The notes: a model not told the origin generated them from the sequence alone. 23,372 bases of DNA from Candidatus Magasanikiibacteriota bacterium (GCA_903853785.1 CAINUM010000004.1:1-23372); one strand, 5' to 3'. Positions 1 to 5,129 are shown, counted from the first letter of the stretch. Translations and numbers: made by a program.

Positions 1-10
1 AATTATTTGA

Positions 11-16
11 TATAAT
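11..16 (+). promoter_or_regulatory. Extended -10 box upstream of the lamin-tail protein gene
   Basis: The sequence TGATATAAT at 8-16 fits an extended -10 element (TGN followed by TATAAT). Any -35 box lies outside the window. Transcription would start near position 23, about 25 nt before the ATG at 48. The run of five G just before the start codon is too close to the ATG to act as a normal Shine-Dalgarno sequence. Confidence 0.5.
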
Positions 17-47
17 ATAAAAATTAATTTAATATTCTAACGGGGGT

Positions 48-2528
48 ATGAAATATTATTTTTTTGTAACTGTCTTATTAATCGGCAGTTTTTTTGTTGG
101 GCAAAATTCGCTGGCGAGCGACAGTGATATTATGATAAACGAAATCGGTGCATATCCGACCAGCACTCACGAATGGGTAGAAATTTGGAATCGCGGCGCT
201 GATACGATAGACATTAAGGATTGGAAATTTTGGGAAAACAATACAAATCACGGTCTAAAAGCAAACAACACATCTAATACTAATATATTGCCAGGAAAAT
301 TTGCAGTTATTTGTCAGGACGCAGATGTTTTTTTACTTGATTATCCTGGTTTTGTCGGATCGGTGTTTGATTCATCTTGGACAAGCTTAAGTCTAAGTGG
401 TGAAGAAATAGGTTTAAAAAATGGCGCTGGAAATTTCGTTGAGCAATTTAGTTATATTTCATCATCCCAATTTTCTCTAGAAAGAAAAAATCCGTATATT
501 GATAATTATGATTTTAAAAATTGGAGTGAAAACACAACTGGGAATACAGTAGGATTACAAAATAGTAATTATTTAGTAGTGCTTAATTCTACCACCACAT
601 CATTGAACACATCAACCGATGAATCATCAAGCATATTAGATTCACCAACGTCTTCAACATATGCTGTAGACTGGTTGAACATCAAACTTAATGAAATTAT
701 TTCTGATCCAACTAGTGGAAATGAGCTTGTGGAATTATACAATGTAGGATCAAGTACATATAATTTATCGGGTGGACTTATTTGTGATTCTTCTGACACA
801 GGGTGTAAAATGGTGAGCGGAACGATCTTTGCAAATGATTGGCTAATAGTTGATTTGTTTACTGATAGATATTTAAACAATAGTGGTGATTCTGTAATTT
901 TTAAAAACGGAGATGGGAATATTGTTGATAGAGTTGATTACGGTACAAATAATTTGTTTGCCCCTGAGAAGGGACAATCTCTGATTAGGGTCAAAGATGG
1001 TTTGGATAATAATTTAGATAATGATTGGGCTATTACAAACAAAATTACTCTTGGCTCAGCCAATGAATTGACTGAGCCGGAAGTTGCGGAGAAAGTAAAT
1101 TCTGTAGCAACTGGCGGAGGAGTCGTACATCTAAACACAAACAGCATAATTGCCACCAGCACAAAAGTAGTTAAAATTTCAACCAGTTCTACGTCAAACG
1201 TTGCGCCAAAAGACACTGTAAATATTAGTTGGAAATTGGATTGGCCCTATGGTTTAGATGTCGGAGAAATTGGTTTGTTTAGTGCAAAAGGAAGCGCAGA
1301 TCCACGCGGCGGCAATGTAAATTATTTTTGGAATTTTGGTGATAGTAACACTAGTACAGAATCTATTGCAAATCATAGTTATGTAAGTTCTGGAATTTAC
1401 ATTGTTTCTGTAATCGCATCAAGCACCGCTGGTACAAATAGTAAAAAAGATTTTAAAGTATATGTTGGTCCGACATATTCAGTTCAAAATTCCGAAGTAA
1501 AAATTGTTGATTATCAAACAACCAGTACAGAAGAGCTGGAATATATCAAACTGATAAACAATTCATACAAACCGCAAAATATTTCTGGATGGAAAATAAA
1601 AAATAAAAGCGGCAAAGAATATGAGTTACCAGAAAACACAATTATAAATGCGTCTAACACACTGAAATTTTATAAAAGTATTCATCATTTAAGTTTTGAT
1701 AAGAATGGAGATGAGATTCGTTTGTTAACTCCAAATGATAAGGAAGTAGATAAAATTATTTTAAATACAACTAAAAAAAATAACGATATAAAAATAGCAA
1801 CAAGCAAACCAATTTCTAATTGGTTATCTATTCATGGAATAGTAACTGTTGAACCAAAAATTTTCGGCCAACAATTTTTTTATATTAGTGATGGACAGAA
1901 TGGATATCAGGTTTATCAGTATAAAAAAGATTTTCCAAACCTAAAAATTGGAGATGAAGTTTTGGTAGGTGGAGAGATTTCAAAAATAGGTGGAGTGACA
2001 CGAGTTAAAATTAAAAATAAATATTCTGTTAAAATATTATCAACAAATAAAATAGTTGAGCCGATTGATTTAGTTCTAGAAGACACAGGAGAAAATTTGG
2101 TTGGTTCGCTGGTTAAAATCTCAGGAGATATTACCGAGATAAAAAGTAATTTAATGTACGTAGATGATGGTTCAACGGAAATTTCAGTATATTTTAAAAA
2201 AGGTGCAAAAATTAATAAACAAGATTTAAAGGAGGGTGATAAAATTGACGTTGTGGGAGTTTTGGCTCAAGGAAAAGATGGCTGGCAGGTTTTGCCACGA
2301 TCTTTGATTGATATCACTGTGATTGGGCACACTGATGAAGTGCTGGCGAATCAAGCGGTAACTGACCGGAACAGACAAGATGCAAATAGAAAAAAGTATT
2401 TAACCACAACCGCAGGTGGTTTGTCGGCATTGTTGTTGGGTTTTGTTACACGTTCTCGAGGTGTGGTTATAATTAGTGGGGTAAAGAAAATAGTAAGCCT
2501 GGGAAATAAATTGATAAAGAGGGGTTGA
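48..2528 (+). CDS. Secreted, membrane-anchored lamin-tail / PKD / OB-fold surface protein
   Basis: This 826-residue protein begins with a signal peptide (Lys2, hydrophobic stretch to about residue 20, cleavage probably near ALA-SER-ASP at 23-25). Lamin-tail-like domains follow at about 27-135 (INEIGAYP, HEWVEIWN), 208-310 (LNEIISDP, NELVELYN) and, more divergent, 482-572 (LEYIKLIN, ISGWKIKN). A PKD domain lies at about 403-471 (YFWNFGD, then HSYVSSGIYIV). Two OB-fold-like segments lie at about 593-660 and 684-760 (each with a YISDG or YVDDG strand and GDEV/GDKI). A hydrophobic segment at about 784-814 precedes a basic tail, as expected of a C-terminal anchor. Similar secreted lamin-tail/OB proteins are common in CPR genomes and are sometimes linked to extracellular nucleic-acid handling; that role is inferred here. 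The long Ser/Thr/Asn-rich linkers fit an extracellular location. No catalytic domain is visible. Confidence 0.8.
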   Translation: MKYYFFVTVLLIGSFFVGQNSLASDSDIMINEIGAYPTSTHEWVEIWNRGADTIDIKDWKFWENNTNHGLKANNTSNTNILPGKFAVICQDADVFLLDYPGFVGSVFDSSWTSLSLSGEEIGLKNGAGNFVEQFSYISSSQFSLERKNPYIDNYDFKNWSENTTGNTVGLQNSNYLVVLNSTTTSLNTSTDESSSILDSPTSSTYAVDWLNIKLNEIISDPTSGNELVELYNVGSSTYNLSGGLICDSSDTGCKMVSGTIFANDWLIVDLFTDRYLNNSGDSVIFKNGDGNIVDRVDYGTNNLFAPEKGQSLIRVKDGLDNNLDNDWAITNKITLGSANELTEPEVAEKVNSVATGGGVVHLNTNSIIATSTKVVKISTSSTSNVAPKDTVNISWKLDWPYGLDVGEIGLFSAKGSADPRGGNVNYFWNFGDSNTSTESIANHSYVSSGIYIVSVIASSTAGTNSKKDFKVYVGPTYSVQNSEVKIVDYQTTSTEELEYIKLINNSYKPQNISGWKIKNKSGKEYELPENTIINASNTLKFYKSIHHLSFDKNGDEIRLLTPNDKEVDKIILNTTKKNNDIKIATSKPISNWLSIHGIVTVEPKIFGQQFFYISDGQNGYQVYQYKKDFPNLKIGDEVLVGGEISKIGGVTRVKIKNKYSVKILSTNKIVEPIDLVLEDTGENLVGSLVKISGDITEIKSNLMYVDDGSTEISVYFKKGAKINKQDLKEGDKIDVVGVLAQGKDGWQVLPRSLIDITVIGHTDEVLANQAVTDRNRQDANRKKYLTTTAGGLSALLLGFVTRSRGVVIISGVKKIVSLGNKLIKRG

Positions 2529-2569
2529 TTTAGATTGGTTTATATGATAGTTTATGTCCAGTAGATATT

Positions 2570-2654
2570 GGAAGGGTAGCCAAGTGGTTTACGGCAACAG
2601 TCTTGAAAACTGTCGTGTCGAAAGGCACCGCGAGTTCGAATCCCGCCCCTTCCG
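2570..2654 (+). tRNA. serT: tRNA-Ser(TGA)
   Basis: A class II tRNA of 85 nt. The acceptor stem GGAAGGG (2570-2576) pairs with CCCTTCC (2647-2653), followed by discriminator G. The anticodon stem ACAGT/ACTGT encloses loop CTTGAAA, giving anticodon TGA at 2604-2606. The long variable arm (GTGTC/GGCAC) marks a serine tRNA. The T-loop is TTCGAAT, but the T-stem GCGAG/CCCGC has an A-C mismatch (A2633 opposite C2643). CCA is not encoded. A terminator follows within the repeat at 2658-2721. Confidence 0.93.
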
Positions 2655-2657
2655 CTG

Positions 2658-2721
2658 GGTCACGCTTATATGAGCAATTTGCTCATATTAAAAACACCGC
2701 TTAATTGCGGTGTTTTTGTTT
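2658..2721 (+). repeat. 64-bp direct repeat, copy 1 (two hairpins)
   Basis: This stretch recurs at 4603-4666 with two differences by eye (position 2676 and one A/T change in the spacer between the hairpins). It holds a perfect 9-bp hairpin, ATATGAGCA/TGCTCATAT with a 3-nt loop (2668-2688), then a terminator hairpin (2691-2717). It starts four bases after the tRNA-Ser(TGA) gene. Its last bases overlap the -35 box of the next tRNA promoter. Confidence 0.85.
2690..2717 (+). terminator. Intrinsic terminator after tRNA-Ser(TGA)
   Basis: The stem AACACCGC/GCGGTGTT has a 6-nt loop (TTAATT) and is followed by a T run. It is part of the 64-bp repeat and would end the tRNA-Ser(TGA) transcript. Confidence 0.85.
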
Positions 2722-2748
2722 GACTATGTATTGTAAAAAGTTTATAAT
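2720..2748 (+). promoter_or_regulatory. Promoter of tRNA-Ser(CGA)
   Basis: TTGACT (2720-2725), 17 bp, TATAAT (2743-2748). The predicted start near 2755 is about 5 nt before the mature tRNA 5' end. This shows that the second tRNA is transcribed independently of the first. Confidence 0.8.
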
Positions 2749-2759
2749 CTATCTGCCTT

Positions 2760-2844
2760 GGAGAGGTGTCTGAGTGGTCGAAAGTGCCGCTCTCGAAAAG
2801 CGGTAGGCTGCAAGGCCTCGTGGGTTCGACTCCCACCCTCTCCG
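2760..2844 (+). tRNA. serU: tRNA-Ser(CGA)
   Basis: A class II tRNA of 85 nt. The acceptor stem GGAGAGG (2760-2766) pairs with CCTCTCC (2837-2843), with discriminator G. The anticodon stem CCGCT/AGCGG encloses loop CTCGAAA, giving anticodon CGA at 2794-2796. The long variable arm and the TTCGACT T-loop with stem GTGGG/CCCAC support a serine tRNA. CCA is not encoded. It has its own promoter upstream and a terminator directly downstream. Confidence 0.95.
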
Positions 2845-2846
2845 CT

Positions 2847-2877
2847 AAAAATAATCCACAAGTTGGGTTATTTTTTT
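2847..2877 (+). terminator. Intrinsic terminator after tRNA-Ser(CGA)
   Basis: The stem AATAATCC/GGGTTATT (with one T-G pair) has loop ACAAGTT and ends in seven T. It sits 3 bp after the tRNA. Confidence 0.8.
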
Positions 2878-2890
2878 AATCCAATTTATA

Positions 2891-2899
2891 TGTTATAAT
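2891..2899 (+). promoter_or_regulatory. Extended -10 promoter of the Lys-rich micropeptide gene
   Basis: TGTTATAAT is a perfect extended -10 element. The -35 position is a T run from the preceding terminator, so this promoter probably relies on the extended -10. The predicted start near 2906 gives a leader of about 23 nt before the ATG at 2929. Confidence 0.6.
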
Positions 2900-2928
2900 A
2901 TCGTTATTAATTTAATTATATTTATTAT

Positions 2929-3000
2929 ATGGCCAAAGGAAATAATGCAGGTAAAAAAAATAAGAACGTAAAAAAACCAAAACAAGATAAAAAGAAATAG
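2929..3000 (+). CDS. 23-residue Lys-rich micropeptide
   Basis: The frame ATG to TAG encodes 23 residues beginning MAKGNNAGKKNK and ending QDKKK. Eleven of 23 residues are Lys, and there are no acidic residues except one Asp. It sits alone between an extended -10 box (2891-2899) and a strong intrinsic terminator (3006-3040) that starts 5 nt after the stop, so it looks like a complete single-gene unit. From memory, the start MAKGNN followed by a KKPK-type motif resembles small basic proteins found in several bacterial phyla (MAKGxN...KKPK), whose function I do not know. Nucleic-acid or ribosome binding would fit the charge but is inference. No Shine-Dalgarno sequence is seen. Confidence 0.6.
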   Translation: MAKGNNAGKKNKNVKKPKQDKKK

Positions 3001-3005
3001 TTTTC

Positions 3006-3040
3006 AAAATCCACTTCTAACGAAGTGGATTTTTGTTTTT
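3006..3040 (+). terminator. Intrinsic terminator after the micropeptide gene
   Basis: The stem AAAATCCACTTC/GAAGTGGATTTT has loop TAAC, followed by TGTTTTT. The 12-bp arms are perfect. Confidence 0.88.
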
Positions 3041-3047
3041 AGAAAGA

Positions 3048-3076
3048 TTGACTTTTTGGCTATTTTAAGGCATTAT
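3048..3076 (+). promoter_or_regulatory. Promoter of engB
   Basis: TTGACT (3048-3053), 17 bp, CATTAT (3071-3076). Only 8 nt separate the -10 box from the ATG at 3085, so the mRNA is predicted to be leaderless or nearly so. Confidence 0.65.
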
Positions 3077-3084
3077 GTCTGTAT

Positions 3085-3654
3085 ATGAATATTACATCTG
3101 CAACATTTGTAAAAGGAATTGTTGAAGCTGACCAACTTTTAGAGAATGGCATTCCTCAAATTGCCTTTATTGGACGTTCCAATGTTGGTAAATCGAGCGT
3201 GATTAATGCCTTTGTGAATCAAAAAGGTTTAGCGATTACCAGTTCTTTTCCTGGTCGCACTCAGCAAATTAACCTTTTTTTAGTGAATAAAAATTTTTAC
3301 TTAGTAGATTTACCAGGCTATGGTTTTGCTAGAGTCTCAGCTGATAGACGTATGGAAATTGAGGATTTAATCAATTGGTATTTTTTCGATTCAGGATACA
3401 AACAAAAAAAGGTAGTATTAATTATTGATGCAAAAATTGGGCCAACTGAAGACGATTTGGATATGTTATACAGTTTGGAACAAGAAGATAAAAGTATAAT
3501 CGTATTAGCAAATAAAGTGGATAAAATTAAGAAGGCGGATTACGATAAACAACTTGAAAAATTACAAACAAAGGTAGGTAATCACAAAATTATTCCTTTT
3601 TCAGCTTTAAAAAGGATCGGTATCAACGAGTTGGTAAATTCAATCGCTCATTGA
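3085..3654 (+). CDS. engB: Ribosome biogenesis GTP-binding protein EngB (YsxC/YihA)
   Basis: A 189-residue TRAFAC GTPase of the EngB family, whose known role is late assembly of the large ribosomal subunit. The G1 loop GRSNVGKSS is at 30-38, a switch I region with PGRTQQ at 56-61, G3 DLPGYG at 75-80, G4 NKVD at 143-146 and G5 SAL at 173-175. The length is normal for the family. The start is chosen at the ATG that follows the -10 box by 8 nt; no Shine-Dalgarno sequence is present. The gene lies between a micropeptide gene and tRNA-Ser(ACT), so the whole 2.57-3.78 kb stretch is translation-related. The TGA stop codon overlaps the -35 box of the following tRNA promoter. Confidence 0.95.
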   Translation: MNITSATFVKGIVEADQLLENGIPQIAFIGRSNVGKSSVINAFVNQKGLAITSSFPGRTQQINLFLVNKNFYLVDLPGYGFARVSADRRMEIEDLINWYFFDSGYKQKKVVLIIDAKIGPTEDDLDMLYSLEQEDKSIIVLANKVDKIKKADYDKQLEKLQTKVGNHKIIPFSALKRIGINELVNSIAH

Positions 3655-3679
3655 CATTTTACCTAATTTTCACTACAAT
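3651..3679 (+). promoter_or_regulatory. Promoter of tRNA-Ser(ACT)
   Basis: TTGACA (3651-3656), 17 bp, TACAAT (3674-3679). The -35 box overlaps the engB stop codon. The predicted start near 3686 is 5 nt before the mature tRNA. Confidence 0.8.
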
Positions 3680-3690
3680 CTTTATATTCT

Positions 3691-3777
3691 GGAGAGATGG
3701 CTGAGCGGTCGAAAGCAGCAGTTTACTAAACTGCAGACCATGCAAGTGGTCCTAGGGTTCAAATCCCTATCTCTCCG
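3691..3777 (+). tRNA. tRNA-Ser(ACT), unusual anticodon
   Basis: A class II tRNA of 87 nt. The acceptor stem GGAGAGA (3691-3697) pairs with TCTCTCC (3770-3776), with discriminator G. The anticodon stem GCAGT/ACTGC encloses loop TTACTAA, so the anticodon is ACT at 3725-3727. The long variable arm (GACC...GGTC) and the intact T-arm (TAGGG/CCCTA, loop TTCAAAT) identify a serine tRNA. Bacterial serine tRNAs for AGC/AGT normally carry GCT, so A34 is exceptional. All other elements look functional, and it has a good promoter. CCA is not encoded. Confidence 0.9.
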
Positions 3778-3782
3778 CACCG

Positions 3783-3816
3783 TCACTGCACCGGAAGCGA
3801 TCTGCCGGTGCAGTGA
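3783..3816. other. Perfect 12-bp hairpin after tRNA-Ser(ACT)
   Basis: TCACTGCACCGG (3783-3794) and CCGGTGCAGTGA (3805-3816) are perfect inverted arms around a 10-nt loop. There is no T run, so it is not a standard terminator. It marks the start of the GC-rich island. Confidence 0.75.
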
Positions 3817-3850
3817 TCCTTCAAGGCAAAAAAGTGTAAAGCGATTGATA

Positions 3851-3885
3851 AAAAAAGACAGACCAGTACAAGGTCTGTCTTTTTA
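3851..3885. terminator. Bidirectional intrinsic terminator
   Basis: AGACAGACC (3856-3864) pairs with GGTCTGTCT (3872-3880), with an A run on the left and T run on the right. It can end the tRNA-Ser(ACT) transcript on the plus strand and the zinc-finger gene transcript on the minus strand. Confidence 0.85.
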
Positions 3886-3890
3886 TTTTC

Positions 3891-3946
3891 TTCGCTGTCA
3901 TCTTCGCGAGACAATAATTATCTCGCAAAGACGGTGTGACAGCGAA
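3891..3946. repeat. Nested palindromic hairpin element (56 bp)
   Basis: The outer arms TTCGCTGTCA (3891-3900) and TGACAGCGAA (3937-3946) are perfect. Inside them, TCTTCGCGAGA (3901-3911) pairs with TCTCGCAAAGA (3921-3931) with one mismatch. Only a 5-nt bulge (CGGTG) breaks the long stem. The form is like a REP or small MITE palindrome. No second copy is seen in the window. Confidence 0.65.
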
Positions 3947-3986
3947 GGTATTTCCTTTTGCCACGCCCGTTCTGTTGTCGGTGTGG

Positions 3987-4169
3987 CTATTGCTCCGTTT
4001 CATCCATGGCCATTCGTAGGAGTTTTCCTAAAGTCTCAAACTGGACTTTGTCACGCCTCCGACAGTTTAGACATGTCTTCCAGTGTTCTTCATAGGCCTC
4101 CTCAATACGCGGATCTTCTACCGGGATGGTTTCATCCAAAATGATCGCGCGAAATTCTTCGCAGGTCAT
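3987..4169 (-). CDS. 60-residue zinc-finger (anti-sigma-like) miniprotein
   Basis: The protein carries Cys3, then His29-x3-Cys33-x2-Cys36, the pattern of the zinc-binding anti-sigma (zf-HC2/ZAS) fold, in an otherwise highly charged sequence. It has no membrane segment or sensor domain, unlike classical anti-sigma factors (usually over 150 residues), so it is a stand-alone zinc-finger module. A GGAG Shine-Dalgarno sequence lies about 7 nt before the ATG, which is rare in this window. The gene and its surroundings are far more GC-rich than neighbours. A promoter at 4416-4444 and a hairpin-rich leader precede it, and the terminator at 3851-3885 follows. Binding a sigma factor or another small partner is an inference. 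No sigma gene is in the window. It could also be an unrelated treble-clef miniprotein. Confidence 0.68.
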   Translation of the reverse strand: MTCEEFRAIILDETIPVEDPRIEEAYEEHWKTCLNCRRRDKVQFETLGKLLRMAMDETEQ

Positions 4170-4409
4170 CGAATACTCCAGTTGTGTGTTGTTTGAGGCA
4201 CCGCCAGCGAGACACGTTTGGCTACGTGAACGCTGGCGGTGCCATCGCGGCGGTGTTCAAGAAGAACTCCGCCACGAAGGGTGCGGTGGCGACCAGATCT
4301 AGCTGGTCGCCGTGCCTGGGAAGAGGATTAGGCCTCGCCCCCCGACCAACGCGAGGAATCCTCGCACTCGTCGGGAAGCGTGGTCATGATCTCATTGGCT
4401 TTTCCGCAA
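4170..4409 (-). ncRNA. Predicted structured 5' leader of the zinc-finger gene
   Basis: From the promoter at 4416-4444, a minus-strand transcript would run about 240 nt before the zinc-finger ATG at 4169. It contains, in transcript order, a nested hairpin at 4375-4341 (GTCGGG/CCCGAC outer, GCGAGG/CCTCGC inner), a 9-bp hairpin at 4311-4288, and a 13-bp hairpin at 4243-4197 with a 5-bp inner stem CACGT/ACGTG. All arms named are perfect. The last hairpin ends about 27 nt before the start codon. A 39-of-60 GC count at 4201-4260 shows the contrast with the AT-rich surroundings. I do not recognise a known riboswitch class. A possible 19-residue peptide frame lies inside (4328-4387). Confidence 0.45.
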
Positions 4410-4415
4410 CAGTAG

Positions 4416-4444
4416 AAAGTACACTATTGTTATGATTTTGTCAA
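4416..4444 (-). promoter_or_regulatory. Minus-strand promoter for the zinc-finger unit
   Basis: On the minus strand, TTGACA (4444-4439), 17 bp, TACTTT (4421-4416). The -35 box is a consensus match; the -10 box keeps the key T, A and final T positions. The predicted start is near 4409. Confidence 0.5.
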
Positions 4445-4458
4445 TGCGGCGATTATTT

Positions 4459-4608
4459 CTACAAAAGTGAGGCCGTATAGAAATCTTTCAGTTCGCGCGG
4501 ATTTTGTAAGCAGATTTCAGCGCACCGAGCAATCTTAAGCCGATAGGAAGAACTCTTCCGGTCCAGTGATCCGGTTCCATCCAATTCTCTTGCTGCCCGC
4601 CAGGTCAC
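4459..4608 (-). pseudogene. Possible small GC-rich frame or gene fragment (49 residues)
   Basis: A minus-strand frame runs from a GTG at 4608 to TAG at 4459 and would encode a sequence containing ELDGTGSLDRKSSSYRL and QNPRELKDFYTASLL. It reads like protein but has no ATG, no clear Shine-Dalgarno sequence and no family I recognise. Its 5' end falls at the edge of the 64-bp repeat copy 2, which suggests a truncated remnant. In GC-rich sequence a 50-codon open frame can arise by chance, so confidence is low. Confidence 0.2.
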
Positions 4609-4666
4609 GCTTATATGAGCGATTTGCTCATATTAATAACACCGCTTAATTGCGGTGTTTTTGTTT
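4603..4666 (+). repeat. 64-bp direct repeat, copy 2 (two hairpins)
   Basis: This is the second copy of the element at 2658-2721, 1945 bp downstream and in the same orientation. It keeps both hairpins (ATATGAGC/GCTCATAT, then the AACACCGC/GCGGTGTT terminator). The second hairpin plus T run (4636-4662) is a functional-looking terminator just before the promoter at 4676-4704. Confidence 0.85.
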
Positions 4667-4675
4667 ACAAAACAA

Positions 4676-4704
4676 TTGACGATGATGTTTAAAAAGAATA
4701 TAAT
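4676..4704 (+). promoter_or_regulatory. Promoter of the small membrane protein gene
   Basis: TTGACG (4676-4681), 17 bp, TATAAT (4699-4704). The predicted leader is about 17 nt without a Shine-Dalgarno sequence. Confidence 0.8.
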
Positions 4705-4727
4705 TCATTAGTAAAATAATTTATATT

Positions 4728-5129
4728 ATGAAAAAATTTATACAAACAATTTTTATATTACTCGGTGTGATCTTTTTTATTTTGATAGTAGCAGGAATTT
4801 ATCTTTATGTAGCAGATCCATTTAAAATTAAACCTATAATCAATAATTTAACTGAACAATCTGTCCCAACAAAAAAAGAAATAATTCCTTCAAAACAAAC
4901 AGATACGACAAACAATGCAGCTGTAAATAAAAGTTTGATATTAACCCCATCTCAGATACAAACACTTCAAAAAATTGGTGTTAATCCAAATATTATCCCT
5001 ACCTCAATTTCACCAGCAATGGAGCAATGTTTTTATGACAAATTAGGTGTAAATCGTGCAGATGAAATTAAGGGAGGCGCACAACCAACCGCAGTTGACG
5101 TTTTTAAAATTCGATCTTGTATTAAATAA
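4728..5129 (+). CDS. Small membrane-anchored protein of unknown function
   Basis: This 133-residue protein has a basic N terminus (MKKF), one hydrophobic segment at about 8-28, a Pro/Lys/Thr-rich linker to about residue 68, and a small folded domain at the C terminus (LTPSQIQTLQKIGVNP, then MEQCFYDKLGVNRADEIKGG). Two cysteines in that domain (in EQCFY and RSCIK) could form a disulfide if it is outside the membrane. That would fit the VKOR-family oxidase encoded at 14798-15277, but this is inference. I recall similar short proteins with a 'LTPxQ...L...GI' segment and paired Cys in CPR genomes; the function is unknown to me. A small soluble gene follows after 12 nt, so they are probably co-transcribed. 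Confidence 0.75.
   Translation: MKKFIQTIFILLGVIFFILIVAGIYLYVADPFKIKPIINNLTEQSVPTKKEIIPSKQTDTTNNAAVNKSLILTPSQIQTLQKIGVNPNIIPTSISPAMEQCFYDKLGVNRADEIKGGAQPTAVDVFKIRSCIK

Noticed and set aside
3740..4144. Plus-strand open frame of 134 codons starting inside tRNA-Ser(ACT)
   Set aside because: It begins within the tRNA, runs through two strong hairpins and a terminator, and lies opposite the better-supported zinc-finger gene. Its length is a by-product of GC-rich sequence.
4184..4435. Plus-strand open frame of 83 codons in the GC-rich island
   Set aside because: It reads through three palindromes, has no recognisable motif or ribosome site, and its composition follows the hairpins. The minus-strand leader explains the sequence better.
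4540..4602. Possible degenerate tRNA next to repeat copy 2
   Set aside because: A GGTTCCATCC stretch recalls a T-arm and the repeat follows a tRNA at copy 1, but no acceptor or anticodon stem can be drawn.
3778..4610. CRISPR array in the palindrome-rich island
   Set aside because: The palindromes all differ in sequence, are unevenly spaced, and no cas genes are nearby.
2658..4666. Insertion sequence or composite transposon bounded by the 64-bp repeats
   Set aside because: No transposase or integrase is encoded between the copies, the repeats are direct with internal terminators, and no target-site duplication is evident.
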